Assembly (NCBI GenBank): GCA_947503245.1
Contig: CANNCV010000001.1
Coordinates: 743,501 to 807,500, forward strand
Direction of reading: 5' to 3'
Length of the DNA: 64,000 nucleotides
From: an uncultured Sphingomonadaceae bacterium
Lineage (GTDB): Bacteria; Pseudomonadota; Alphaproteobacteria; Sphingomonadales; Sphingomonadaceae
Within the stretch, counting starts at the first letter, position 1. Each line of letters begins with the position of its first letter. Both the position numbers and the translations under genes were made by a program. Under the pieces are notes generated by a model. It worked only from the letters and a program-made list of their open reading frames with translations. It had not been told where the DNA came from and made no database searches. Of the stretch, positions 33,803 to 42,552 are shown one piece after another.

Positions 33803-34744
33803 TTATTCCTTTTCTTTAGGGCCGTTGCCTGTTTGCGTTTCAGGCCAAAAATCACTGACCAATGGTGATGGTGCATCGCCCTTTGCGATACGCGCCGCGG
33901 TGGCCAATTTTATGAAATCCCAGACCTGTTTATCAAATCCGGGGTCGGGTTGGCCTTTATTGTTATCGGCTCCTTTGCCGGCCCATTCGTCCATATTATC
34001 ATAAAGCCGCGCCGCGCCATTCCACATTTCGGGCGTGTAAAATTCCGCTATGGGTTTGAGCAGATCATACCATTTGTCGACAAAGCTTTGCGCCATATCG
34101 CTATCAGGCGCCATGGGCAGCGCGGCCTTTATGGCATCGCCAAGTTCTTTCCATTGCGCGCCATAGGCCTCAGCATCAAAATCGGCAGGCACTTTTTCCC
34201 ATTGCTCTGCCCAATGTGCTTTTTCTTGCGGGCTGAAATATCGGTCAGTGACCTCTTTCCATTCTTTGGGTTCCTGGTTCATCATTTTGTCTCCACTTTC
34301 GATCAGCGAGCAAAATGTCGCGGCATCGAGCGGCTCGCTGCGGGCGATGCGGGACAGAGCGAAATTGATGACGGTCTGCGCATTTTTAATCTGCTGGGAT
34401 TGTTCATTGAGCATCGTCAACTGCGCATTGAGTAGCGCCGCCAGATCAACGGTTTTGCCGTCAAACAGGTCTTTCATCTGGGATAGGCTAAGGCCTGCCG
34501 ATTTCAGTACGACAATCCGGTGGACCCGCTCCAGCTCGGCCGGACCAAACAGGCGCTTGCCCTTATATGTGCGTAAAGGGGCGATCAGTCCGCGTGCTTC
34601 ATAAAAACGCAATGCGCGGCTGGTCAACCCGGTCCGGCGCACCAGTTCGCGCATATCAATCGGCGCGTTGGTATCTGCGCCTGGGGCATAGCTAGCTTGT
34701 ATGTGGCTTACGTGTTTTTGGCTCGGCGAATCAGTCATAGCCAT
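33803..34744 (-). CDS. MerR-family regulator with long C-terminal effector domain
   Basis: 313 residues. The MerR winged HTH (RELVRRTGLTSRALRFYEARGLI, then YKGKRLFGPAELERV) occupies about 32-100, followed by the dimerising helix (LAALLNAQLTMLNEQSQQIKNAQTV). The remaining 160 residues (about 155-300) form an alpha-helical region (RYFSPQEKAHWAEQWEK, YTPEMWNGAARLYDNMDEW) reminiscent of TipAS-type drug-binding domains, though I see no TipAS-certain motif. Its stop lies 5 nt before the SMR start, so it likely controls that exporter from an operator in the 91-bp space before 34836. Start at ATG 34744 or 34738. Confidence 0.88.
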   Translation of the reverse strand: MAMTDSPSQKHVSHIQASYAPGADTNAPIDMRELVRRTGLTSRALRFYEARGLIAPLRTYKGKRLFGPAELERVHRIVVLKSAGLSLSQMKDLFDGKTVDLAALLNAQLTMLNEQSQQIKNAQTVINFALSRIARSEPLDAATFCSLIESGDKMMNQEPKEWKEVTDRYFSPQEKAHWAEQWEKVPADFDAEAYGAQWKELGDAIKAALPMAPDSDMAQSFVDKWYDLLKPIAEFYTPEMWNGAARLYDNMDEWAGKGADNNKGQPDPGFDKQVWDFIKLATAARIAKGDAPSPLVSDFWPETQTGNGPKEKE

Positions 34745-34835
34745 CTTATGCCGCTTTACCTTGGGTCAACAGCAAGTAATTTCTTAAGGCGATTTTTCGA
34801 GTGACCTTGAGCGCAAGCTGTTGCATCAGGGTTTT

Positions 34836-35750
34836 ATGATACGTCAGACCCTGAACAGGCTGCTTACCGCCATCCCGACTTTGGGCGCTGTGTTGATCGC
34901 GTCATTTCTGTTGATGCGCTTTGCACCGGGCGGCCCTTTTGATGGGGAACGGCCTTTGGATGATGCTACCCGTGCCGCGTTGGAAGCAAGCTATGGCCTT
35001 GATCAGCCTATATGGCAGCAACTCATCACATGGTTGGGACGAGTGCTTATGGGTGATTTTGGGCCGAGCTTGGTTTACCGCGATTTCACTGTCACAGAGC
35101 TGGTGGCACAGGGCCTGCCAACATCCATGATGCTGGGCGGAGCAGCGATCATATTGGCATTTGTTATTGGTCTTGCTCTGGGGGTTCGTGCCGCGTTGGT
35201 TCCCGGTGGGTATCTTGATAAATATCTTATGCTGCTGGCGACTTTGCTGACCGCATTGCCCGTATTCGTGACGGGCCCCTTATTGCTTTTGCTCTTTGCC
35301 GTCACGCTGCGCCTATTGCCTCTGGGTGGGACTGGCAGCATCTGGCACTGGGTGTTGCCGGTTATCGCTTTATCCCTGCCAGTGGCAGGCGCAATTGCCA
35401 AGCTGGTGCGCGCAGCTCTGGCGGATTTGTGGCAGCGTGATGCCATCCGCACGGCGCGGGCCAGAGGTTTGTCACGCATGGCCATTTTATATGGTCATGC
35501 CCTTCGGCCCGCATTGGTGCCGGTGGTCAGCTATTTGGGGCCAGCAGCCGCTGGTATGCTCACTGGTGCAGTCGTGGTAGAAACGGTGTTCGGCTTGCCG
35601 GGGCTAGGTCGCTATTTTGTGCAGGGTGCGCTTAATCGCGATTACCCGCTCATCATGGCGGTGGTGTTGATTTACGCGCTCTTGATCATCCTGTTCAACC
35701 TTATTGCCGACCTGCTTTATGCATGGCTCGACCCGCGTGTGCAAAGATGA
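34836..35750 (+). CDS. ABC transporter permease, DppB/OppB family
   Basis: 304 residues from ATG 34836 (a TTG 15 nt upstream is the longest frame). Six TM segments; N-terminal MIRQTLNRLLTAIPTLGAV and FAPGGPFDGERPL typical of OppB, and the permease EAA-type loop near RTARARGLSRMAILYGHALRPALVP (about 214-238), which docks the ATPase. The 3' end overlaps the next permease by ATGA. It is an oligopeptide, dipeptide or microcin-type importer component; substrate not determinable. Confidence 0.92.
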   Translation: MIRQTLNRLLTAIPTLGAVLIASFLLMRFAPGGPFDGERPLDDATRAALEASYGLDQPIWQQLITWLGRVLMGDFGPSLVYRDFTVTELVAQGLPTSMMLGGAAIILAFVIGLALGVRAALVPGGYLDKYLMLLATLLTALPVFVTGPLLLLLFAVTLRLLPLGGTGSIWHWVLPVIALSLPVAGAIAKLVRAALADLWQRDAIRTARARGLSRMAILYGHALRPALVPVVSYLGPAAAGMLTGAVVVETVFGLPGLGRYFVQGALNRDYPLIMAVVLIYALLIILFNLIADLLYAWLDPRVQR

Positions 35751-36526
35751 GAACGGCCCTATATATCATCATCGCGATCATGCTGGTCGCACTTATGGTG
35801 CCGTTGTTCAGCCCATGGGACCATGCGCAGATAGACTGGAACAATGTTAACGCTGCGCCCGGAGTGAACGGGCACTTGCTCGGCACAGATGATATTGGCC
35901 GCGATGTTCTTGCCCGCTTGGCAGTGGCGACCATGGTGACCATGTTGGTGGCCGGTGTTGCGGCCATAGTCTCGCTGGTTGTCGGCGTGGCATGGGGCAT
36001 GGCGGCCGGATGGGCAGGCGGGCGCACCGATGCTGCTATGATGCGTATTGTCGATGCGCTTTTTGCGCTGCCCTTCATGTTTGTGGTGATCATTTTGATG
36101 GTGGTGTTTGGCCGATCGATCATCCTGGTCTTTGTCGGCATCGGGTTGGTCGAATGGCTTACCATGGCGCGGATAATACGCGGGCAGGTTTTGACGCTAA
36201 AGGACCGTCCGTTCATTCTTGCCGCGCGCGCAGCCGGCGCCCCTTCATCGCATATATTGCTGCGGCATATTTTGCCCAATCTGGCCGGTATCGCGCTCGC
36301 TTATCTGGCGCTGACATTGCCGCAATTGGTGATGATAGAGAGCTTTTTGTCATTTTTGGGCTTGGGTGTGCAGGAGCCACTAACCTCTTTGGGCATATTG
36401 ATCAAAGACGGGGCAGAGGTGATGGATATTGACCCCATCGCTTTGTTATTGCCGGGCGGTATCATGGTGGTCTTGCTGATGGCGCTTACCTTGATCGGGG
36501 AAAAACTAAGGGACAGGTTCGTATGA
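35747..36526 (+). CDS. ABC transporter permease, DppC/OppC family
   Basis: 259 residues from ATG 35747, whose ATGA overlaps the previous stop. Typical OppC sequences: DHAQIDWNNVNAAPGVNGHLLGTDDIGRDVLARL (split as GHLLGTDDIGRDVL), six TM segments and the EAA loop ILAARAAGAPSSHILLRHILPNL (about 161-183). The 3' end again overlaps by ATGA with the ATPase gene, so all three are one translation-coupled operon. Confidence 0.93.
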   Translation: MRTALYIIIAIMLVALMVPLFSPWDHAQIDWNNVNAAPGVNGHLLGTDDIGRDVLARLAVATMVTMLVAGVAAIVSLVVGVAWGMAAGWAGGRTDAAMMRIVDALFALPFMFVVIILMVVFGRSIILVFVGIGLVEWLTMARIIRGQVLTLKDRPFILAARAAGAPSSHILLRHILPNLAGIALAYLALTLPQLVMIESFLSFLGLGVQEPLTSLGILIKDGAEVMDIDPIALLLPGGIMVVLLMALTLIGEKLRDRFV

Positions 36527-38079
36527 CCATATTGGCATATGATGGTTTTGGCGCGTCAATTGGCGACAAGGCGTTGGTCCGCGATGTCAGTTTCTCCATC
36601 GCGAGAGGCGAAATCACCGCAGTGATAGGCGCTTCAGGCTCTGGCAAGACGATGAGCGCTTTGACCCCTTTCGGCCTTAGCCACGCAGAATCCAGCGGCT
36701 CAGTCAGGCTCATGGAAGAAGAGCTGGTTGGCCGTGATGAGGCTGAATTGGCAAGGTTGCGCAGCCAATATGTCGGTTTTGTTTTCCAGCAACCATTGGC
36801 GGCCCTGACTGCGCATATGACCATTGCCGATCATTTGCGCGAAGCGGCAATGCAGGCCGGAGGAAGCAAGCCTGATATGCCCGCATTGCAGGCATTATTG
36901 ACGGAAGTGGAACTGGATGATCCCGTCTTTTTGCAGCGCTATCCGCATCAATTATCGGGCGGACAGAGGCAGCGGGTGATGATTGCCTGTGCGCTGGCGC
37001 ATAGCCCGCAATTGCTGGTGGCTGATGAACCAACATCTGCGCTGGATGCACCTTTGCGTGGTGCCATTCTGGCATTGCTGGCGCAGTTGGCGCGCAAACG
37101 CAATATGGGGTTGTTATTGGTCAGTCATGACATTGCCAAATTGCGTGATATTGCCGACAATTTGGTGGTTATGCAGTCCGGCGCATTGGTGGAATCGGGG
37201 CCTGCATCGCAATTGCTATCAGAGCCACAGTCCGAACATGCCCGTGCGCTGTTTGCCGCGGTGCCGCGCATATCCGATCAGCCCCCGCAACGCAGTCACA
37301 TAGCGGATATTAGAACAGAGTCTGGGCCATTACTGGCTGTTAATGGTCTGTGTGTAGATTTTTCAGGCAATGGTTTTCTCAAACCGAAAAACCGAGTGGT
37401 GCATGATGTTGATTTGACCATTGCTCATGGGGAATCGGTTGCGCTGGTTGGTGGCTCTGGGTCGGGAAAATCGACCATTGCCAAAGCGATATCTGGGCTG
37501 GGACCGGTAAGTGACGGAGAAATATGCTTGCGCTCTCATAGCCTGGGCAAGCGCAGAGGGCGTCAGGAGTTGCTGGCTATCCAGCCTGTTTTTCAGGACC
37601 CGCTGGCCAGTCTCGACCCGCGATGGACTGTCTATGATATTGTTGCAGAGCCGTTGGTGCATCTGCGCAAAGATATAGATGCCGCGTTACGGCTATTACG
37701 GGTCGAGAGTTTGTTAGATTCGGTTGGCTTAGATGCGGATTTTGCCAATCGCAAGCCACCTCAGCTTTCCGGCGGTCAAGCGCAGCGCGTGGCGATTGCG
37801 CGTGCTTTGGCTGTTGAACCGGATCTGTTGGTGTTGGACGAAGCAACGTCTGCGCTCGACCCTATTGTGGCTGATCAAATTGTGACCTTGCTCGAAGCAT
37901 TGCGGCGCGATCAAGGGTTATCATTGCTTTTCATCACCCATGACATCGCGCTGGCTTGGCGATTATGTCATCGCATTGTCGTGCTGGATAATGGCAAGGT
38001 CGCAGAAGACGCATCGGCGGATGTGTTGATTAAAAAACCAAAGGCCGCGGCCAGCAAAAGACTGGTCGCGGCCTGTTAG
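36523..38079 (+). CDS. Fused double ATPase of an oligopeptide-type ABC importer
   Basis: 518 residues containing two ATPase domains. Domain 1: Walker A GASGSGKT (36-43), signature LSGGQRQRV (about 143-151), Walker B LLVADEPTSALD. Domain 2: Walker A GGSGSGKST (about 309-317), signature LSGGQAQRV (about 416-424), Walker B LLVLDEATSALD. This DppD-DppF fusion resembles YejF/GsiA. The operon ends here without a substrate-binding protein gene. The tail KKPKAAASKRLVAAC finishes the protein. Domain-linker region (about 240-290) is variable. Confidence 0.93.
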   Translation: MTILAYDGFGASIGDKALVRDVSFSIARGEITAVIGASGSGKTMSALTPFGLSHAESSGSVRLMEEELVGRDEAELARLRSQYVGFVFQQPLAALTAHMTIADHLREAAMQAGGSKPDMPALQALLTEVELDDPVFLQRYPHQLSGGQRQRVMIACALAHSPQLLVADEPTSALDAPLRGAILALLAQLARKRNMGLLLVSHDIAKLRDIADNLVVMQSGALVESGPASQLLSEPQSEHARALFAAVPRISDQPPQRSHIADIRTESGPLLAVNGLCVDFSGNGFLKPKNRVVHDVDLTIAHGESVALVGGSGSGKSTIAKAISGLGPVSDGEICLRSHSLGKRRGRQELLAIQPVFQDPLASLDPRWTVYDIVAEPLVHLRKDIDAALRLLRVESLLDSVGLDADFANRKPPQLSGGQAQRVAIARALAVEPDLLVLDEATSALDPIVADQIVTLLEALRRDQGLSLLFITHDIALAWRLCHRIVVLDNGKVAEDASADVLIKKPKAAASKRLVAAC

Positions 38080-38102
38080 ATTATGTTTTGATCTGCAGAG
38101 GT

Positions 38103-38945
38103 TTAGAATTCTGCGGTCAGAGCAATCACTAGCTGTGCATCTGCAATCTGGCCTGTGCCGTCATTACCGAGGCTGAAATTTGGTTGCAGAAAAGCTGACT
38201 CAGCAACGCCGATGTCGGTATCGACATAAGCAACCGACAGCGACAATGGTCCGGTAATAGGAACAGAAGCACCCAGTGACCAATCCCAATATTCGCCGGT
38301 TGGCGCAACCGAGGTGCCGTTGGGGCCAAGGCCTGGATTGCCCTCTGAATAACCGATATGTGCGCTTAGCGTCACTGGTGTATTAGGGATGCCAAAATCC
38401 GCATTGCCGGACAGGTAAAGATTGTCCTCACTCTGGCCATTACTGAAAGGTGTCGCAGAGAAGTTGCCCAAAGCCTCTTGCTCAGGCGCATAGTTGACCG
38501 CTGCAGTCAGGCTCAATGGGCCCGTTGTGCCGCTGACAGAAAAATAGCCTTCGAAAAAGTCACTATTATCCGCGCCACCTGGATAGGTGTACCAAGTTAT
38601 GCCGGTATCAATTGCTGCGTCACCGATTGTGGTGCTGAAACCAACGATCAGGTCGAGCTCGGCATTGGCGCCGCCAAATGTGCCCCAACCTGCAAGGTTT
38701 GAACCCCAGGTACCGATATATATGCCACTTTCGTGGGCAATAGTCAGACCGCCCTGAATGGCAATTTCTTCATCTGACTGTGATACGCCGCGGAAACGAT
38801 AGTCGTTGGTAAATGATACTGAACCAGAAACTGTAATCGCTTTTTCTTCTTCTTCATCCTGTGCAAATGCAGGTGAGGCTGTGAAGCAGAGCAAAGCAAG
38901 TGTAGCACCGGCGGCGGACCGGCGTAGAGATGTAACGGTTGTCAT
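38103..38945 (-). CDS. TorF-family putative porin
   Basis: From ATG 38945 (AAGGGA site 6 nt before it) the protein has 280 residues with a signal peptide ending PAFAQ (about 25-29). The mature part is beta-strand rich: ITVSGSVSFTNDYRFRGVSQSDEEIAIQGGLTIAHESG (split: TNDYRFRGVSQS), GIYIGTWGSNLAG, LDLIVGFSTTIGD and a final LVIALTAEF ending in Phe as in outer-membrane proteins. This is the family often found near GlnK/AmtB in alphaproteobacteria. A cluster of TGCAC motifs lies upstream, suggesting shared control. Confidence 0.85.
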   Translation of the reverse strand: MTTVTSLRRSAAGATLALLCFTASPAFAQDEEEEKAITVSGSVSFTNDYRFRGVSQSDEEIAIQGGLTIAHESGIYIGTWGSNLAGWGTFGGANAELDLIVGFSTTIGDAAIDTGITWYTYPGGADNSDFFEGYFSVSGTTGPLSLTAAVNYAPEQEALGNFSATPFSNGQSEDNLYLSGNADFGIPNTPVTLSAHIGYSEGNPGLGPNGTSVAPTGEYWDWSLGASVPITGPLSLSVAYVDTDIGVAESAFLQPNFSLGNDGTGQIADAQLVIALTAEF

Positions 38946-39011
38946 GAAGTCCCTTTCTAAATTTCCCTTATTGGTGCGAAATTCTCTCTGGCTTTCCCTC
39001 ACCAGTTATTC

Positions 39012-39130
39012 GCACCAGTTTGTGCACTGCACCCATATTTCGTATGAATGCCCTTCAAACAATTCAAGACTGCACAAATTTGCTGCGCTGCACAAGTATA
39101 AAAATTACATTTTTGTGCATTTGCACAAAA
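39012..39130. promoter_or_regulatory. TGCAC/GTGCA motif cluster, candidate operators
   Basis: Seven half-sites of TGCAC or GTGCA type occur in 119 bp: GCAC at 39012, GTGCA at 39022, TGCAC at 39028, 39071 and 39089, GTGCA at 39115 and TGCAC at 39122. The last two form a perfect 20-bp palindrome, TTTTGTGCA-TT-TGCACAAAA, at 39111-39130. NtrC sites also use GCAC/GTGC halves, but spacing here is not the canonical one. The torF and mmcB promoters share this region. Confidence 0.6.
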
Positions 39131-39230
39131 TAAAGCATTAGCTGTGGCGAATTTCACGCAGTTTTCGCTATAATTTATGCTGCGTTGCAGCAATTATTGC
39201 ATATGTTCATATTATGTTCTAAAAAGCCTT

Positions 39231-39764
39231 ATGATTATTGATTCGCACATCGCCTTGTCTGCGTCAGATGCAGATACTTCACCTTCTGCCGGGAGGGCTG
39301 GAGCTGCAATCTATGAAGCGCAGCATATTGCGCGGGGCGTAACCCGATTGTTCGCGCGGCACGCAATTTGGATGCTGCCAGAATTTAACCTGCCCAACAA
39401 AAGACGCGCGGATTTGATCGGCATGGATAAAGGCGGGAATATTGTGATTGTTGAGATTAAAGTCGCCAAGAGCGATTTGCTGGGTGACAAAAAGTGGACA
39501 GATTATCTGGAATATTGTGACCAGTTCTATTGGGCCTTGGCGCCTAATCTCGATAGCAATATCGTTAATGGCGAACTGTTTTTGCCAGAGCGTACCGGCT
39601 TGATAGTTGCGGACAGTTATGATGCAGAGGTCTTGCGCCCTGCGCGCCGTAATGCCTTGGCATCTGCACGGCGGACAAAAACCCTGAAACTATTGGGCGC
39701 GGCTGCACTTCAGCGCAATGCCATGCAAAATGATCCGCATATTCTTGATATCAATGAAAGTTGA
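39231..39764 (+). CDS. MmcB-family DNA repair protein
   Basis: From ATG 39231 the product is 177 residues and matches MmcB (PF06319): ITRLFARHAIW-like VTRLFARHAIWMLPEFNL (about 42-59), RRADLIGMDKGGNIVIVEIKVAKSDLLGDKKW split by RADLIG and EIKVAKSD, and DYLEYCDQFYWALAP. The EIKVAKSD stretch is the nuclease-like (PD-(D/E)XK) pattern, E-x-K. Caulobacter MmcB is SOS-induced and works in DNA repair. No LexA-box search could be made by eye. The frame runs upstream to 39177, but the start region there is not conserved and no ribosome-binding site is clear. Confidence 0.85.
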   Translation: MIIDSHIALSASDADTSPSAGRAGAAIYEAQHIARGVTRLFARHAIWMLPEFNLPNKRRADLIGMDKGGNIVIVEIKVAKSDLLGDKKWTDYLEYCDQFYWALAPNLDSNIVNGELFLPERTGLIVADSYDAEVLRPARRNALASARRTKTLKLLGAAALQRNAMQNDPHILDINES

Positions 39765-39783
39765 TATAGTGACCGGTCAAGTT

Positions 39784-40461
39784 TTAGAAGCTGCGAAAAG
39801 TTGGCCCGAAGACAGGCGTCTCTTTCTTTTCCCCTGCTCGTTCTGAGTCAGACTTTGTAATCTCAGCCAATAATGGCGCTCGCCGTGGATCAGCGGAAGC
39901 ATAATCGCGCGCCGATTGTCCTGAGAGACTGTCCACACGGTCTGGATCGGCTCCCTTTTTGAGAAGCAGTCTTACCAACGCTATATTGTCCAATTGTACG
40001 GCACGGATAAGAGGCGTTTCGCCAGAGCGATTGGCCTGATCGACATTTGCTTTGCGTGTCAGCAAGACCTCAACACCCTCGACAAAGCGTAAATTTGTAG
40101 CCAACATAAGCGGCGTTAGACCTTCTTTGTCAGCGATGTTGGGGTTGGCGCCTTTTTGTAATAAAAATTTCAGCCAGACGGCATCTCTACGTTCGATGAC
40201 AATATGCAGACCTGTTGCCCCTGTTTTGATGTCACGAGCGTTGATGATTGTCGATCCGGGCTTGTTCAGAAGATCAGTGACTGTGCCGCCATCACGCTCA
40301 CGAACAGCTTTCAGAAAATTATAGGTTTCACTAAACTGCGCCTGTGCTGGTAACGCGACCATAAGCAGAGCCAGAAAGGCCATGATGCGGCCAAAGACTT
40401 GGAATGTTGCACTATGCGCTTGATGCGCTGTCTTAGCTGTGGGCAGGATATTCATTGTCAT
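39784..40461 (-). CDS. Exported ankyrin-repeat protein
   Basis: 225 residues. A hydrophobic segment (about 27-41, MAFLALLMVALPAQA) is a signal peptide with a long n-region; an internal ATG at about 40383 (residue 27) would give a standard one. Four ankyrin repeats follow from about 45 to 185, including GATGLHIVIERRDAVWLKFLLQKGAN, GLTPLMLATNLRFVEGVEVLL and GETPLIRAVQLDNIALVRLLLKKGAD. It probably acts as a periplasmic protein-protein binder. Unrelated to its neighbours as far as can be seen. Confidence 0.85.
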   Translation of the reverse strand: MTMNILPTAKTAHQAHSATFQVFGRIMAFLALLMVALPAQAQFSETYNFLKAVRERDGGTVTDLLNKPGSTIINARDIKTGATGLHIVIERRDAVWLKFLLQKGANPNIADKEGLTPLMLATNLRFVEGVEVLLTRKANVDQANRSGETPLIRAVQLDNIALVRLLLKKGADPDRVDSLSGQSARDYASADPRRAPLLAEITKSDSERAGEKKETPVFGPTFRSF

Positions 40462-40656
40462 GCTTTGCTCTCAATAAGGCTGCAATTTTATAAATGTGGA
40501 GGACGGCATATATGTGTTTTTCATTGGAAGTCATGCCATCTGCTCTGTAAGATGCTATATATATCATGGTTTGGCACTTTTCTAGACGGAAGATAATTGC
40601 CATCTGCTGAACATCCACTCACATGGACAGAGCGATCCGAGACGAGGACTAATATT

Positions 40657-41268
40657 TTGCGACTGATTTTTGTTTTCCCGTTGCTGCTCATATTAGCGGC
40701 ATGTTCCAGCGCGGATGCCCCGCCGCCACTTGAAGGGGCATCAATTGGCGGCGCATTTACATTGGTCAATCAGAATGGAGAGACGGTCAGCGAGAGCGAC
40801 TTTGCTGGCAAATACCGGATTATGTATTTCGGTTATAGCTATTGCCCTGATGTCTGCCCTGTCGATCTGCAAAAATTGACTCAGGGTTTTGCTTTGTTTG
40901 AAAAGGCGTATCCTGAGCGTGCAGCCAAGATACAACCAATTTTTGTGACGATTGACCCTGAGCGCGATACACCTGAAGTGATGAAAGACTATGTCACGGC
41001 TTTTCATCCGCGCCTTGTCGGTCTGACCGGCAGTGAAGAGCAGATAGTAGAGACTGCCCGCAAGTTCGCAGTTTTTCGTGCCAAGCGTGAAGAAGAAGGT
41101 TTTACGGGCTATCTTATGGATCATAGCCGCAACACCTATTTGTTTGACGCGGATGGCAAGCCATTGGCCTTATTGCCGGTTGATAAAAATGATGATGGCT
41201 CACCTTCAACACCCGAACAAATTGCCGCTGTGATTGAAAAATGGGGCCCGGCTGAGGACGCACTTTGA
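40657..41268 (+). CDS. SCO1/SenC copper chaperone lipoprotein
   Basis: Thioredoxin-fold protein that delivers copper to cytochrome oxidase or acts in copper redox. The Cys pair is SYCPDVCP (C63, C67, counted from TTG 40657) and the copper His lies in MDHSRNTYLFD (about 154-164). The TTG at 40657 has a GAGG site 9 nt upstream and begins a lipoprotein signal peptide, MRLIFVFPLLLILAAC (Cys16), giving 203 residues. An earlier TTG at 40597 gives an uncharged leader of no signal-peptide sense. Overlaps the following YcgN gene by 4 nt. Confidence 0.9.
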   Translation: MRLIFVFPLLLILAACSSADAPPPLEGASIGGAFTLVNQNGETVSESDFAGKYRIMYFGYSYCPDVCPVDLQKLTQGFALFEKAYPERAAKIQPIFVTIDPERDTPEVMKDYVTAFHPRLVGLTGSEEQIVETARKFAVFRAKREEEGFTGYLMDHSRNTYLFDADGKPLALLPVDKNDDGSPSTPEQIAAVIEKWGPAEDAL

Positions 41269-41726
41269 TCGTGACGGGAAGCGAGCTGCAAAATAAGGAA
41301 TCGCCATTTTGGGAACAGCCTTTGGAGTCACTTGACCGCGCACAATGGGAAGCCTTGTGCGATGGTTGCGGCAAATGCTGTCTCCACAAAGTTGAAGATG
41401 TAGATAGCGGCGACATCTATCCGACCAATGTCGCATGTCGCTTGCTCGATGTCACAAGCGCGAGATGCAGCGATTATCGCCATCGCAAAGCCAAAGTGCC
41501 TGATTGCTTGCAGCTTACACCATCCAAATTGGCCGACATTGCATGGCTGCCATCAACATGCACTTATGTGCTGCGCAGTCAGAATAAGCCGATACCAGAC
41601 TGGCACTATTTGAAAACCGGCAGTGATGAGGCCATGCTGATAGGCGGGCATAGTGTCGCTGGGCGCTGCGTGTCTGAAGACTTTGCCGGACCGTTGGAAC
41701 ATCACATAATGGAGACTTCATTATGA
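41265..41726 (+). CDS. YcgN-family cysteine-cluster protein
   Basis: 153 residues of UPF0260/YcgN: an N-terminal CDGCGKCCLHKVED (about 32-45) with four close cysteines, VACRLLD, ARCSDYRHR, VPDCLQL, WLPSTCTYVLR and GRCVSEDF, about nine conserved Cys in all. The arrangement suggests a zinc or Fe-S binding protein; function unknown. Overlaps the SCO gene by TTGA (TTG 41265); a GTG two codons later is an alternative. It appears in one operon with the SCO gene and the metallopeptidase downstream. Confidence 0.88.
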   Translation: MIVTGSELQNKESPFWEQPLESLDRAQWEALCDGCGKCCLHKVEDVDSGDIYPTNVACRLLDVTSARCSDYRHRKAKVPDCLQLTPSKLADIAWLPSTCTYVLRSQNKPIPDWHYLKTGSDEAMLIGGHSVAGRCVSEDFAGPLEHHIMETSL

Positions 41727-41750
41727 ACTGTATGGTCAGGCTCAACTGAC

Positions 41751-42539
41751 ATGGGTGGATTGCAGGACCTGTTCGCTGGTAAAAACGCACGCATCGGCTC
41801 CACGCGCAAACAAAATAGCAGCGCCGGCAGTTCGCAATCCGTCATCAATATTGGCAACCGCGAAATACCTTTGACAATCCGTCGCCATCCACGATCCCGT
41901 TCTATCTCTTTGCGTATAGATACGGCAAAGCGCGGTATTTCAGTAACTATGCCGCATTGGGTTGCAAAGCGCGAGGCGCTGGCTTTCATTGCCAGCAGAA
42001 GCGAGTGGATAGAGCAGCGCTTGGCAGCCTTAGGGCCAAATAAGGTGCTTGCTAATCATGATATGGTGTCATTTTGCGGCAATGATTATCAGATTAGTTG
42101 GTCAAAAGAGCATCTGCGCACACCGGATTTGCGTGGTGACATGTTGCTTGTCGGCGGGGAAGAAGCACTCATCGCTGGACGTATAGAGCGCTGGCTGAAA
42201 GCCAAAGCACGCAGCATATTTGCCGATGATCTGGCAGAATATTGTGAACGTGCTGGCGAGAGCAAGATACCCAGAATCGGTTTGAGCAATGCCAGGCGCC
42301 GCTGGGGAAGTTGCTCACAAAGCGGTTGGGTCAGGGTGCAATGGCGGTTGATTATGGCACCTGCTAATGTGCGCCGTGCAGTGATTGCACATGAGGTCGC
42401 GCATTTGCGACATATGGACCATAGCCAGCGCTTTTATGATTGGATGGACACTATTTATGAAGGCGATCGCGCTGCTGCCGATGCCTGGCTAAAAGCGCAT
42501 GGCAACAGCCTATATGGCGTTCAGTTCAGCGCTGGCTGA
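41751..42539 (+). CDS. YgjP-type (DUF45/M48-like) zinc metallopeptidase
   Basis: 262 residues. N-terminal IPLTIRRHPRSRSISLRID and VTMPHWVAKREALAFI are typical of the YgjP/WLM family. The RRRWGSCSQSGWVRVQWRL block and the zinc motif HEVAHLRHMDHSQRFYDWM (HExxH about 214-218, third ligand after the helix) are complete. It is a cytosolic metal-dependent protein linked by family to SprT-like and M48 peptidases. It begins 24 nt after YcgN stop and so probably shares its transcript. Confidence 0.9.
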   Translation: MGGLQDLFAGKNARIGSTRKQNSSAGSSQSVINIGNREIPLTIRRHPRSRSISLRIDTAKRGISVTMPHWVAKREALAFIASRSEWIEQRLAALGPNKVLANHDMVSFCGNDYQISWSKEHLRTPDLRGDMLLVGGEEALIAGRIERWLKAKARSIFADDLAEYCERAGESKIPRIGLSNARRRWGSCSQSGWVRVQWRLIMAPANVRRAVIAHEVAHLRHMDHSQRFYDWMDTIYEGDRAAADAWLKAHGNSLYGVQFSAG

Positions 42540-42552
42540 TGAATGATGAGCC

